A DNA stretch of 64,000 nt from Streptomyces sp. NRRL WC-3605 (GTDB taxonomy: Bacteria; Actinomycetota; Actinomycetes; Streptomycetales; Streptomycetaceae). The translations under genes and the position numbers were made by a program. Within the stretch, counting starts at the first letter, position 1. Each line of letters starts with the position of its first letter. Of the stretch, positions 34,207-42,938 are shown piece after piece. The notes under the pieces are model-generated. The model did not search any database and was not told where the DNA came from. It was given only the letters and a program-made list of their open reading frames with translations. The stretch lies in the NCBI RefSeq assembly GCF_001509795.1, contig NZ_LLZN01000052.1:34041-98040 (forward strand), given 5' to 3'.

Positions 34207-34977
34207 TCAGCCCGCGGTGCGGCGGATGCGTCCGGCGTACCGCTTCTCCAGCTCCAGATTGCCCTCGTAGCCGCCCGGCACATTGGCCGAGACATAGACC
34301 GGCGGGCGTTCCCCGGCGGCGAGGAGCAGGGCGGACGCCTCGGCCACGGCCATCTGCACGAGCAGGACGCTGGTGAGCGTGGAAAGGGCGCACACGGCGC
34401 CGCCGCCGGGCAGCTCCAGCAGGGCGTCCCCGCGCGGGGCCGCGTTGTCGAGGACGACGTCGGCGATGTCGGCGAGCTTGCGGCCGCTCGCGTGGCCCGC
34501 CGGGACGGCGCGGGTGTGGGCCAGGGAGGTCAGGGCGAGGACGGCGTGCCCGCGCTCCTTGGCGTGCAGGGCCATCTCCACGACGACGTTGTTGACGCCG
34601 GAGTTGGAGATCACGACGAACAGGTCCTGGGGGCGGGGGGCGGCCAGGTCGTAGATGCGCGCGGCGACCCCCGCCCGGCGCTCCAGGAGCGGGTCGTCGA
34701 GGACGGCCGGGGACTCGCCGCCGTACAGGACGAGGTCGGCGATGCTCAGCCGGTTGGTGGGCACCAGTCCCCCGGCGCGCCCCGCGATCTCGAGGGCGAC
34801 GGCCTGGGAGTGGCCGGTGCCGAACGCCTGGACGACCCCGTCGTCCCGGACGCACCCGGCGATGAGCCCGGCGGCGCGGGCCACGTCCTCCCGTACGGAC
34901 GCTGACCCGGTGAGGCGGTCGAGGACGCCTCTGCTCTCGTGCACGAAACGCTCGGCGCTCACGGACGCGTCGGACAT
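34207..34977 (-). CDS. SIS-domain sugar-phosphate enzyme
   Basis: A 256-residue SIS-fold protein of the sugar isomerase domain family, related to muramic-acid-6-phosphate etherase and GlcNAc-6-P processing enzymes. FGTGHSQAVALEIAGRAGG and VISNSGVNNVVVEMALHAKE are the phosphosugar loops. Streptomyces has SIS enzymes that process GlcNAc-6-phosphate, so an amino-sugar substrate is likely but not proven. ATG 34977 has GGAGGG just upstream. It is divergent from an RpiR regulator whose SIS domain presumably senses the same sugar phosphate, and a GlcNAc-kinase-like gene lies 1.4 kb away. Confidence 0.83.
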   Translation of the reverse strand: MSDASVSAERFVHESRGVLDRLTGSASVREDVARAAGLIAGCVRDDGVVQAFGTGHSQAVALEIAGRAGGLVPTNRLSIADLVLYGGESPAVLDDPLLERRAGVAARIYDLAAPRPQDLFVVISNSGVNNVVVEMALHAKERGHAVLALTSLAHTRAVPAGHASGRKLADIADVVLDNAAPRGDALLELPGGGAVCALSTLTSVLLVQMAVAEASALLLAAGERPPVYVSANVPGGYEGNLELEKRYAGRIRRTAG

Positions 34978-35055
34978 GAACCCTCCCGCGATGAATGAAT
35001 CCACCAAGTTGCAGCCCATGGATGAATCGTTGAACCGAACGCTACCGCCGACTGC

Positions 35056-35061
35056 TACCTT
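35056..35061 (+). promoter_or_regulatory. Leaderless -10 box of RpiR regulator gene
   Basis: TACCTT, six bases, ATG 35068. GATGAATGAATC (about 34990) and GATGAATCGTT (about 35021) in the same 90-base divergent gap are candidate operator repeats. Confidence 0.5.
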
Positions 35062-35067
35062 CGGGCC

Positions 35068-35955
35068 ATGCCCCCGACGGACGTCACCGCGCTGATCCGT
35101 GCCGAACTGCCCCACCTCAGCGGGTCGCTGAGGAAGGTCGGCGAGCTGGTCCTCGCCGATCCGGCGGCGGTCACGCGCTGCTCGGCGGCCGAGCTGGGCC
35201 GCCGCACCGGCACCTCGCAGGCCACGGTGACCCGGTTCTGCCGGGCGGTCGGGCTCGACTCGTACCAGCAGCTGCTGATGGAGCTGGCCGCGGAGCGCGG
35301 GCGGGGCGCGGCGGGCACGGACTGGGGGACGGCGGAGATCGGCCCGGACATCTACCCCGACGACAGTCTGGAGAAGGTGGTGCGGGTCGTCGGCGCGGCG
35401 GACCTGCGGGCGGTGCGGCAGACCGTCGAGGGCATCGACCTCGACGCGCTGGAGCGGGCCGCCCGGGCCACGGCGCGGGCCCGGCGGATCGACGTCTACG
35501 GCGTCGGCGGCAGCGGCGCCGTCGCACGCGAGACGGAGATGCGGCTGTTCCGCATCGGCTGCGCGGTGCGCGGCTGGACGGAGGTGCACGCGGCTGCCAC
35601 CTCCGCCGCCCTGCTCACCCCGGCCGACGTGGCGATCGGCATCTCGCACTCCGGGGCGACCCGGGAGACGCTGGAGCCGTTCGAGCTGGCCCGGGAGCGC
35701 GGCGCCACCACGATCGCCCTCACCTCCGCCCCGCGCTCACCGCTCGCCGAGGCGGCCGACGTCCGCCTCGTCTCGGCCACCTCCGAGACGAGCTTCCGCA
35801 GCGGCGGCATCGGCGCCCGGCACTCGGTCCTCGTCCTGATCGACTGCCTGTACGTCCGCGTGGCCCAGCTCTCCTACCGGCGGGCGAGCACGTCCCTGAC
35901 CCTGACCGACCACATCGCCCCTCAGCACCGCCTCCCACCCGGCCGCCCCCGCTGA
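35068..35955 (+). CDS. MurR/RpiR-family transcriptional regulator
   Basis: A 295-residue regulator: N-terminal helix-turn-helix (AELGRRTGTSQATVTRFCRA, about residues 38-57) and C-terminal SIS domain (about 120-270) with YGVGGSGAVARETEMRLFRI and ISHSGATRETLEPFELARE that would bind a phosphosugar effector. It probably controls the divergent SIS enzyme gene and perhaps the downstream kinase. A weakly conserved tail LPPGRPR closes it. Confidence 0.9.
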   Translation: MPPTDVTALIRAELPHLSGSLRKVGELVLADPAAVTRCSAAELGRRTGTSQATVTRFCRAVGLDSYQQLLMELAAERGRGAAGTDWGTAEIGPDIYPDDSLEKVVRVVGAADLRAVRQTVEGIDLDALERAARATARARRIDVYGVGGSGAVARETEMRLFRIGCAVRGWTEVHAAATSAALLTPADVAIGISHSGATRETLEPFELARERGATTIALTSAPRSPLAEAADVRLVSATSETSFRSGGIGARHSVLVLIDCLYVRVAQLSYRRASTSLTLTDHIAPQHRLPPGRPR

Positions 35956-36416
35956 CGAACGGCACCGTGCCCCGCCGACCAGCCGGCCCGGCACCCGCCA
36001 CCCCCCTGCCGGGACGAGCCTCGCCAGCCACCTCCCCGGCGGGCCGCGCACATCCCGCACCGGGACACACCCGACACGTCCCCCACCCCCGCCCTGGCGA
36101 GACGTGCGCCGGGCGGGCGGAGCCCTCCCCACCGGGCCGGGTAAAAGTCGCAGCCGACGCGTCACCACCCCTGAGCAACCCCACCCGACCGCACGGCACG
36201 CGACCCGCACCCGGCCGACCGGTCCCCAGCCCTCGCACAACCGGCCGCGCCGGCGCCACCGCCGGCACCCGCCCGCACCCCGCCCACCGGGCGCACATCC
36301 CGGCAGCCGCCCCGGCCGGGCCAGGGAGACGGTCCCAGCGGACGCACCCGCCGCGTCGCCTCGCCACCCCCGAGCGATCCCGTCCCACCCCTCGGCGCGA
36401 CCGGCGCCCGCGGCTC
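35956..36416. other. Strand-biased C-rich region without a gene
   Basis: 461 bases, strikingly C-rich and G-poor on the plus strand compared with the coding flanks. Open frames exist on both strands but translate to Pro/Arg or Gly/Arg low complexity without family features. Short segments recur imperfectly: GCGCACATCCCG at 36046-36057 and 36291-36302; CCACCCC(T/C)GAGC at about 36165 and 36364; CAGC(C/G)GACGC at 36151 and 36336. It separates the convergent RpiR and kinase genes. Confidence 0.6.
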
Positions 36417-37418
36417 TCAGACCGCCAGGCGCGCCAGCGCCAGCGCCCCCCGGCAGCCGTCCGTTGCCAGGTCTGGGGTGAGTCCCAGCGGACGCAGTCG
36501 GTCGAGGAGCGCAGGGGTCAGGGGGCCGGTGGGGCCCAGCAGGCCGCCGGTGAGGACGACGCGTTCACCGGCGCGGGGGGCGAGGGCCCGCACGAGGTCC
36601 GTCAGGTGGCCGGCCGCCGCCGCCAGGACGGCGCAGGCCACGGCGTCGCCCTCCAGTGCGGCAGCGGCCACCAGCGGCGCGAGTTCGGCCAGCCGCACCG
36701 GGTGCCGCCCCAGCACGGCGGGCAGCAGCCGCATCCGGTACGCCTCCCGGTGCTCCCGGTCCCAGCCGGCGTCGTCGTACGGGACGGGCGGCAGTACGTC
36801 CGGGGGTACCCCGAGGGAGTGGCCGACCGCACCGGTCAGCGCCGTCGGCCCGCCCCGGCCGTCCGCCGCCCGCAGGGCGGCCCGCACCGCCTCGCGCCCG
36901 ATCCAGAACCCGGCGCCGTCGTCGCCGAGCAGCCAGCCGTCACCGCCCGCGGTGGCGCGGCAGACCCGCCCGGTGATGCGCACGGCGACGGCGCCCGTAC
37001 CGGCGATGACGGCGATCCCGTCGGCGGGGCCGCCCGGCGCGGAGGCGAACGCGGCCTCTCCGTCACTGTGGATCTCGACGGCCGCGGCGGTGATGCCCAG
37101 CTGGTGCAGCGCGGCGGTGAGGGCGGCGTGCGCGCGCAGCTGCCCGGGGTCGTCGGGCGCCAGCCGCGATGCCCCGGCGAAGCCGCCCGCGACGGCCACC
37201 ACCCGGCCCCGCAGCTCCGGCGGGACGGCTTCGGCCAGCGCGGCGGCGAGATGGGCGGTGAGGTCGGCCTCGGACACGCTCAGCGCGTTCCCCGGCCCGC
37301 CCCGCCCCTGGCCGAGGGGAGCGCCGCCCGCCAGGGGCGCCAGGACGGCCCGGGTGCGGGTGCCCCCGGCGTCCACGCCGACGACGTACGCGGCCGCACC
37401 CACCTGATCGAGAGTCAT
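36417..37418 (-). CDS. N-acetylglucosamine-kinase-like ATPase (BadF/BadG family)
   Basis: A 333-residue ASKHA-fold kinase: phosphate-1 VDAGGTRTRAVLA at residues 15-27, IAGTGAVAVRI (adenosine/phosphate-2 region), GDDGAGFWIGREAVRAALRA typical of NagK/MurK-like kinases, and VVLTGGLLGP. It should phosphorylate GlcNAc, MurNAc or a related amino sugar. ATG 37418. Together with the SIS enzyme and RpiR regulator it forms an amino-sugar salvage locus, perhaps for recycled peptidoglycan. Confidence 0.85.
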   Translation of the reverse strand: MTLDQVGAAAYVVGVDAGGTRTRAVLAPLAGGAPLGQGRGGPGNALSVSEADLTAHLAAALAEAVPPELRGRVVAVAGGFAGASRLAPDDPGQLRAHAALTAALHQLGITAAAVEIHSDGEAAFASAPGGPADGIAVIAGTGAVAVRITGRVCRATAGGDGWLLGDDGAGFWIGREAVRAALRAADGRGGPTALTGAVGHSLGVPPDVLPPVPYDDAGWDREHREAYRMRLLPAVLGRHPVRLAELAPLVAAAALEGDAVACAVLAAAAGHLTDLVRALAPRAGERVVLTGGLLGPTGPLTPALLDRLRPLGLTPDLATDGCRGALALARLAV

Positions 37419-37469
37419 CGGCGCCCATCGTGAAGGACCGGTGGGCGCCGGGACAAGGAGTGTGCCGTG

Positions 37470-38216
37470 CTACTCGTCGCCGAAGCGCAGCACCGCGACG
37501 GTGATGTTGTCGGGCCCGCCCGCCTCGATCGCGGCCCGCCACAGTTCGAACGCGGCCCGGCCGTCGTCGTGCTCGCGCAGGATCGCGTCCACCGTGCCGG
37601 GGGGCACCGGGTCCGTCAGACCGTCCGAGCACACCACGTACCGCGTGCCGGGCACGAGGGGTTCGGTGCTGACGTGCGGATGGACCTCGCGGAAGGTGGG
37701 TGAGCCCCCGAGGCACTGGGTGACCAGGGACGTCGTACGGCCGGGCGGATGCGGCGGGTTGTCGTCGACGCTGACCTGCCGCAGGCCGTCGCCGTCCGCC
37801 GCGAGGACCTGGCTGTCGCCCACGTTGAACACGAGCACGCTGTCCTCGCCGACCACGACGCCGGCGACCGTCGTCCCCATCGCGGTCAGCTCGGTCTGCT
37901 CGTCGCCGCCGGCGGCCTGGAAGACGGCCCGGTTGCAGGCGTTCAGGGCGTCGCGCACGGCGACCTCGCTGCCGAGGGCGGGTCCGAGCATCGAGATCCG
38001 GCGCACGACCAGCGAACTGGCCAGGTCACCGCCGGGATGCCCGCCGAGCCCGTCGGCGACGGCCACGACGAGGGGGGTGCCGAGCGGGAAGACCAGGGTC
38101 TGCGGGCTCTCGGTCACCGTGGCGCACAGCGTCCACGGGCCGACGGCCAGGCTGTCCTCGTTGCGCTCGCGCAGCAGTCCGGGATGGGTGATCGCGCTCA
38201 CCGCGGCGTACGGCAT
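37470..38216 (-). CDS. PP2C-family serine/threonine phosphatase
   Basis: A 248-residue PP2C enzyme with the metal-binding motifs LRERNEDS, VADGLGGHPGG, FNVGDSQVL, VVCSDGLTDPV and GGPDNITVAVL in order. ATG 38216 begins the conserved MPYAAVSAITHPG; GGAAGG lies about 12 bases upstream. A soluble partner for Hanks-type kinases is the usual role. Last in a run of minus-strand genes after murC and msrB; a strong hairpin separates it from msrB. Confidence 0.92.
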   Translation of the reverse strand: MPYAAVSAITHPGLLRERNEDSLAVGPWTLCATVTESPQTLVFPLGTPLVVAVADGLGGHPGGDLASSLVVRRISMLGPALGSEVAVRDALNACNRAVFQAAGGDEQTELTAMGTTVAGVVVGEDSVLVFNVGDSQVLAADGDGLRQVSVDDNPPHPPGRTTSLVTQCLGGSPTFREVHPHVSTEPLVPGTRYVVCSDGLTDPVPPGTVDAILREHDDGRAAFELWRAAIEAGGPDNITVAVLRFGDE

Positions 38217-38296
38217 GCGGCGCCACCGCCTTCCGTACCTGGCGCACCGCCCGCAAAGGGGCCTGCTACGAGCATAGGAAGGTCTTCGGCCCGGGC

Positions 38297-38333
38297 GCAC
38301 GTGCGGCCGGGGTCGGGCCCCGGCCGCACGTGC
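38297..38333 (-). terminator. Terminator after msrB
   Basis: A perfect 16-bp stem (38297-38312 with 38318-38333) and 5-base loop, eight bases after the msrB stop on the minus strand and upstream of the PP2C gene. Confidence 0.85.
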
Positions 38334-38340
38334 CCGGCTG

Positions 38341-38748
38341 TCAGCTCTCGGCCGGCGTCAGCCGCAGCGAGATGCTGTTGATGCAGTACCGCTGGTCGGT
38401 CGGCGTCGGATACCCCTCGCCCTCGAAGACGTGCCCGAGGTGCGACCCGCACCGGGCGCACCGCACCTCGGTGCGCACCATCCCGTGCGAGCGGTCCTCG
38501 ATCAGCTCCACCGCGTCGGTGTCCTTCGGGTCGTAGAAGGACGGCCAGCCGCAGTGCGACTCGAACTTGGTGGTCGAGGTGAACAGCTCGGCCCCGCAGG
38601 CGCGACAGGAGTAGACGCCCTCGGTCTTGGTGTCGGTGTACTCACCGGTGAAGGCGGGTTCCGTACCGGCCTGGCGCAGCACGGCGTACTCGGCCGGGCT
38701 CAGTTCCGCGCGCCACTCCTCGTCCGGCTTCTCTACGTCGTACGACAT
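38341..38748 (-). CDS. msrB: Peptide-methionine (R)-S-oxide reductase MsrB
   Basis: A 135-residue MsrB. Catalytic C122 in RYCINSISL, a second cysteine C66 in SHCGWPSF that may resolve, and a zinc site C48/C51 and C97/C100 (CRACG, CARCG). It reduces R-methionine sulfoxide in proteins. Start ATG 38748. Thirteen bases downstream of murC on the same strand, probably co-transcribed. Confidence 0.95.
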   Translation of the reverse strand: MSYDVEKPDEEWRAELSPAEYAVLRQAGTEPAFTGEYTDTKTEGVYSCRACGAELFTSTTKFESHCGWPSFYDPKDTDAVELIEDRSHGMVRTEVRCARCGSHLGHVFEGEGYPTPTDQRYCINSISLRLTPAES

Positions 38749-38761
38749 GGGTGTGTGCCCC

Positions 38762-40153
38762 TCACTTCGACAGGCGGTCCAGGATGAGCGGGCCGAGGTC
38801 GGTGACATCGCCCGCGCCCATGGTGAGAACGAGATCACCGGGCTTCGTCATTCCCGCGACCAGCGAGGGCACCTCGCCCTTGTCGTGCACAGGGGTCACG
38901 TCGGCGCCGGCCGCGCGGGCGGCGTCGACGACCAGCTCGCTGGTGATGCCGGGGATCGGGTCCTCGCGGGCCGGGTAGATGTCCAGGACCAGCGAGGCGT
39001 CGGCCAGGGCCAGGGCCTCGCCCATCTCCTTGCCGAGCTCCTGGGTGCGGGAGAAGAGGTGGGGCTGGTAGACGACCAGGATGCGGGCGTCTCCGGCGGC
39101 GGCCCGCATGGCCTGCAGGTCGGCCGTCATCTCGGTCGGGTGGTGGGCGTAGGAGTCGATGACCTGGGCGCCGGCGGCCTCGCCCTTGAGCTGGAGGCGC
39201 CGCTTCACGCCGGTGTACGCGGCGATCGCGGGGGCCAGCTCGGCGGCCGGGACGCCGAGCGCCGCGCCCGCCGCGAGGGCGGCGACGGCGTTCAGGGCGT
39301 AGTGGCGGCCCGGGACGGACACCGTGAAGGTGAGCTCCCGCCCGTCCAGGAGGACGGTGACCTCGCTCTTGAGGCCCTGCGGCACCACGGACAGCACCCG
39401 CACGTCGGCGTCGGGCGCCTCGCCGTACGTCACGACGCGCGGCCCGCGCCCGGCGACGCGGCGGGTGAGCTCCCGTGCGCCGTCCTGGTCGGCGGAGATC
39501 ACCAGGGTGCCGCCCTCGGTGATCCGGTCGGCGAACGTCACGAAGGAGTCGTAGATCTCCTCCAGCGACGCGTAGTTCGCGTGGTGGTCGAGCTCGACGT
39601 TGAGGACGATCGCGACGTCGGGGGCGTACTTGTGGAAGCTGCGGTCCGATTCGTCCGCCTCGGCGACGAAGATGTCGCCGTCGCCGTGAAGCGCGTTGGA
39701 GCCCGGGGCGTCCAGGTCGCCGCCGATGGCGTACGACGGCCGCAGGCCCAGCTCGGTGAGGGAGACGGCCAGCATGGAGGTGGTGGTCGTCTTGCCGTGG
39801 GTGCCGGCGACGGCGATCGGGCGCAGCCCGTCCATCAGCGCGGCGAGCGCGTCGGAACGGTGCACCACGGGGACACCCAGCTCGGCGGCGCGGGCCAGCT
39901 CGGGGTTGTCCTGCCGGATCGCCGACGACACCACGACACAGCTGGCGTCGTCGGCGAGGTGCTCCGCGGCGTGCCCGATGTGCACGGTGACGCCGAGCGC
40001 CCGCAGCGCCTCGGCGGTCGCGGACTCCTTGGCGTCGCTGCCGGCCACCGCGGCCCCACGCTGCGCGAGGATCTTCGCGATGCCCGACATGCCGGCCCCG
40101 CCGATGCCGATGAAGTGCGGTCGGTCCATGGCGGGGGGAAGGCCGGGTGCCAT
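38762..40153 (-). CDS. murC: UDP-N-acetylmuramate--L-alanine ligase MurC
   Basis: A 463-residue Mur ligase: N-terminal UDP-binding FIGIGGAGMSGIAKIL, central ATP loop VAGTHGKTTTTSM, and C-terminal domain with SYAHHPTEMTADLQAM and VVYQPHLFSRTQEL. It adds L-alanine to UDP-MurNAc in the cytoplasm. GGGAG seven bases upstream supports ATG 40153. It is outside the dcw cluster, with msrB and PP2C downstream, a location seen in several actinomycetes. Confidence 0.95.
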   Translation of the reverse strand: MAPGLPPAMDRPHFIGIGGAGMSGIAKILAQRGAAVAGSDAKESATAEALRALGVTVHIGHAAEHLADDASCVVVSSAIRQDNPELARAAELGVPVVHRSDALAALMDGLRPIAVAGTHGKTTTTSMLAVSLTELGLRPSYAIGGDLDAPGSNALHGDGDIFVAEADESDRSFHKYAPDVAIVLNVELDHHANYASLEEIYDSFVTFADRITEGGTLVISADQDGARELTRRVAGRGPRVVTYGEAPDADVRVLSVVPQGLKSEVTVLLDGRELTFTVSVPGRHYALNAVAALAAGAALGVPAAELAPAIAAYTGVKRRLQLKGEAAGAQVIDSYAHHPTEMTADLQAMRAAAGDARILVVYQPHLFSRTQELGKEMGEALALADASLVLDIYPAREDPIPGITSELVVDAARAAGADVTPVHDKGEVPSLVAGMTKPGDLVLTMGAGDVTDLGPLILDRLSK

Positions 40154-40255
40154 GCGTGTCTCCCAGGAGTGCGATACGACGGTGAGGCCCCAGCCTATTA
40201 GCAGGCGGCGGGCCCACCGCCCAGGGGCGCTCACGGCGTCCGCGCAGGGGTGCCG

Positions 40256-40729
40256 CTACGCCTTGCTGTGCGAGAACAGCTTCAGCACCGGCACGCCCAC
40301 CTTGTGCCGGGCCCGCGAGGCCCAGTCCCGGTGGAAGAACTCCTCCACGTAGTGCGGGTCGGTCAGCACGATGACCTCGTCCGCCCCGACCTCGCGCACG
40401 ACGTCCTTGAGCGCGTCCAGCGGATGGTCCTCCAGCAGCCGGCCCTCGGCCTGCGCCCCGGCGGTGCGCAGGGCGGTGAGCGACACCTCCAGGGCGCGCT
40501 CGCCCGTGCTCAGGGCCTCCTCGCCCTCGGGGGTCTCGCCCTCGCGCACCGCCTCGTCCAGCTCGCCGAGCGCGATGTCGTCGATGGCGCGCAGCAGCCG
40601 GTCGGCCTGCTCGCCGCGCGGCTGGAGCAGCACGTGGAAGGCGACCTCCTCGTCGCCGTGCAAGGTGGTGACGAACTCCACGTCGGCGGACGTCAGGGCC
40701 TTCTCGATCATCAGTACGCTTGTGAACAC
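40256..40729 (-). CDS. Conserved protein of unknown function (Usp-like fold)
   Basis: A 157-residue protein. The N-terminal half is acidic and helical (LLRAIDDIALGELDEAV), and the C-terminal half has EVIVLTDPHYVEEFFHRDWAS and GVPVLKLFSHSK, reminiscent of a universal-stress/HUP-like strand-loop pattern. Similar Streptomyces proteins have been labelled indole-3-glycerol-phosphate synthase, but no TrpC barrel motif is present, so that label is not used. GTG 40729 has AAGGGG five bases upstream. Confidence 0.75.
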   Translation of the reverse strand: MFTSVLMIEKALTSADVEFVTTLHGDEEVAFHVLLQPRGEQADRLLRAIDDIALGELDEAVREGETPEGEEALSTGERALEVSLTALRTAGAQAEGRLLEDHPLDALKDVVREVGADEVIVLTDPHYVEEFFHRDWASRARHKVGVPVLKLFSHSKA

Positions 40730-40870
40730 CGGCGCCCCTTCTGCGGAAACCATCCTTCCCCGTGCTGGCACGGGGACTGCGCAATGTAGTCTGCCCGGCC
40801 GAAGCCAAGCGGAACGACCTATTCCGCCGTTTCCCGGGCCATGGATCAGAGAACCCCTCTCGCGCCGGAC

Positions 40871-41677
40871 CTAACCTCGCGGCCGCCGGTAGCGGCCGAA
40901 CAGGAAGCCGTCCTCCTCCAGCAGGGACGCCAGCTCGAACCGCCGCGGCACGGCCACCGCGGGTCCGCCGGCGATGCGCTGGGCGTCCCCGGCGGTGAGC
41001 ATCGGCGAGATCGTCAGGCACAGTTCGTCGAGCACCCCGGCCGCCACGAACTGCCCGAGCAGCCGGGGACCGCCCTCGGTCAGCAGCCGGGTGTGGCCGA
41101 GCCCGGCGAGGGCGGCCACGGCACGGGCCGGATCGACGCCTGCGCCGTCACCGGCGACCACCACCCGGGCACCCGACCACTCCGCCTCCGCGACCCGGTC
41201 CGCCGGCGCGGCGGCGCCGGTCAGCACCAGGGTCGGCACGAGGGGCGAGGTGAACAGCGGCAGACCGAAGTCCAGGTCGAGGCTCGCGCTGATCACCGCG
41301 ATGGCGGGGGCGGGCCCCTGTCCGGCGGCGGCCCGCGCCCCGGCGAACTCGGCCCGCGCCCGAGCGGGGCGGTACCCCTCCTGGCGGACCGTTTCCGCAC
41401 CGGCGACCACGACGTCCGCGAGCGCCCGCAAGGTGCCGAAGATCCGCATGTCGGCGGCACAGGAGATGGGCTGCGACCGCCCCTCGTGCTGGGCGGCCCC
41501 GTCGAGGGTGGACACCATGTTGCCGCGCAGCCACGGGGTCGCCTCGCCGGGTCCGGCGTCCGGGTAGGCGTACGCGGCGGCGAGCTCGGCCAGGCTCCAC
41601 TCCCGGCCGGCCCCGGATCCGCTCCCCCCGGAAGCGCTCGGCGTCGTCTCGTCGGTCACAGGGAACAGGCGTCGCAT
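40871..41677 (-). CDS. RibD C-terminal-type pyrimidine reductase
   Basis: A 268-residue protein of the RibD C-terminal/DHFR-like reductase fold: NMVSTLDGAAQHEGRSQPIS near residue 55, DVVVAGAETVRQEGYRPAR, and TEGGPRLLGQFVAAGVLDEL. It reduces a pyrimidine or pterin-like substrate with NADPH; no deaminase domain is attached and no riboflavin genes are adjacent, so its exact substrate is open. The N-terminal 28 residues are Ser/Gly-rich. ATG 41677; divergent from zapE. Confidence 0.85.
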   Translation of the reverse strand: MRRLFPVTDETTPSASGGSGSGAGREWSLAELAAAYAYPDAGPGEATPWLRGNMVSTLDGAAQHEGRSQPISCAADMRIFGTLRALADVVVAGAETVRQEGYRPARARAEFAGARAAAGQGPAPAIAVISASLDLDFGLPLFTSPLVPTLVLTGAAAPADRVAEAEWSGARVVVAGDGAGVDPARAVAALAGLGHTRLLTEGGPRLLGQFVAAGVLDELCLTISPMLTAGDAQRIAGGPAVAVPRRFELASLLEEDGFLFGRYRRPRG

Positions 41678-41828
41678 GGCAAGGAGTGTGGCACGGCCAC
41701 CTCCGCCGCCCCGGCCACCGCCCGCGCCACCGCCCCGCCCTCCGCACGCGCGCTCGCGCACGTCACCGGCGTGGACGCCGTCCGGGCGGACGCCTGGGTG
41801 CGCCGGGCAGGCCCTACCATGGTGAACC

Positions 41829-42938
41829 GTGTCGTCCTCCTCCGCCGCGTCCCAGCCGAGCCCGATAGCCGAAGCGAGCCCGCTCTCCCTGTGCGCCCGC
41901 GAGCCGCACGTACCGGCGGACCGGCTGGTCGCCGAGATGGTGCCGCCGCCCCGCTTCGACTCGGTCCGCTTCGGCACGTACATCCCGGACCCGAACCAGC
42001 CCAGCCAGACCGAGGCGGTCCAGGTCCTGGAGTCCTTCGCCGGAGGGCTCGGCGGCGCCCACGCGAGCGGCGGCGGCAGGCCCCGGCGCGGCCTGCTCGG
42101 CTTCGGCCGCGCGAAGGCGCCCAAGGCCCCGGCGGGACCCCGCGGTGTCTACCTCGACGGCGGCTACGGCGTCGGCAAGACCCATCTGCTCGCCTCCCTG
42201 TGGCACGCCACCCCGGCCGAGCCGTCCCTGAAGGCGTTCGGCACCTTCGTGGAGCTGACGAACCTGGTCGGCGCCCTCGGCTTCCAGCAGACCGTGCAGA
42301 CGCTCTCCGGCCACCGTCTGCTCTGCATCGACGAGTTCGAGCTGGACGACCCGGGCGACACCGTCCTCGTCTCCACCCTGCTCGGCAAGCTGGTCGACGC
42401 GGGGGTCGCGCTCGCCGCCACCTCCAACACCCTGCCCGGCAAGCTCGGCGAGGGCCGCTTCGCGGCGGCCGACTTCCTGCGCGAGATCCAGGGTCTGTCC
42501 GCCCACTTCCGCGCGCTGCGCATCGACGGCGAGGACTACCGCCACCGCGGCCTGCCGCAGGCCCCGGCCCCGTTCTCGGACGACCAGGTGACCCGGGCGG
42601 CGTACGCCACCGAGGGCGCCTCGCTCGACGACTTCCCCCGGCTGCTGGACCACCTGGCCCGGGTCCACCCGAGCCGCTACGGCGCGCTGACGGACGGCCT
42701 GAAGGCGGTGTGCCTCACCGGGGTGCAGCCGGTCCCGGACCAGTCCACCGCCCTGCGGCTGGTGGTGCTCGCCGACCGGCTCTACGACCGCGAGGTCCCG
42801 GTCCTGGCCTCCGGGCTGCCCTTCGACCGGCTGTTCAGCGAGGAGATGCTGAACGGCGGCTACCGCAAGAAGTACTTCCGCGCCATCTCCCGGCTGACCG
42901 CGCTGGCCCGCGACGCGCGGGGGCTCGTGGCCGACTGA
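41829..42938 (+). CDS. zapE: ZapE/AFG1-type ATPase
   Basis: A 369-residue AFG1-like P-loop ATPase: Walker A DGGYGVGKTHLLASL near residue 115, Walker B LLCIDEFELDDPGD, and sensor SNTLPGKLGEGRF; the C-terminal LPFDRLFSEEMLNGGYRKKY is family-typical. In E. coli ZapE acts with the Z ring; in Streptomyces its role is uncertain. GTG 41829 begins MSSSSAASQ; TACCAT lies eight bases upstream. Confidence 0.88.
   Translation: MSSSSAASQPSPIAEASPLSLCAREPHVPADRLVAEMVPPPRFDSVRFGTYIPDPNQPSQTEAVQVLESFAGGLGGAHASGGGRPRRGLLGFGRAKAPKAPAGPRGVYLDGGYGVGKTHLLASLWHATPAEPSLKAFGTFVELTNLVGALGFQQTVQTLSGHRLLCIDEFELDDPGDTVLVSTLLGKLVDAGVALAATSNTLPGKLGEGRFAAADFLREIQGLSAHFRALRIDGEDYRHRGLPQAPAPFSDDQVTRAAYATEGASLDDFPRLLDHLARVHPSRYGALTDGLKAVCLTGVQPVPDQSTALRLVVLADRLYDREVPVLASGLPFDRLFSEEMLNGGYRKKYFRAISRLTALARDARGLVAD

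Noticed and set aside
35967..37433. Plus-strand frame of 488 codons spanning the C-rich spacer and the kinase gene
   Set aside because: Its 3' half mirrors the kinase on the other strand and its 5' half is Pro/Arg low complexity without homology-like features.
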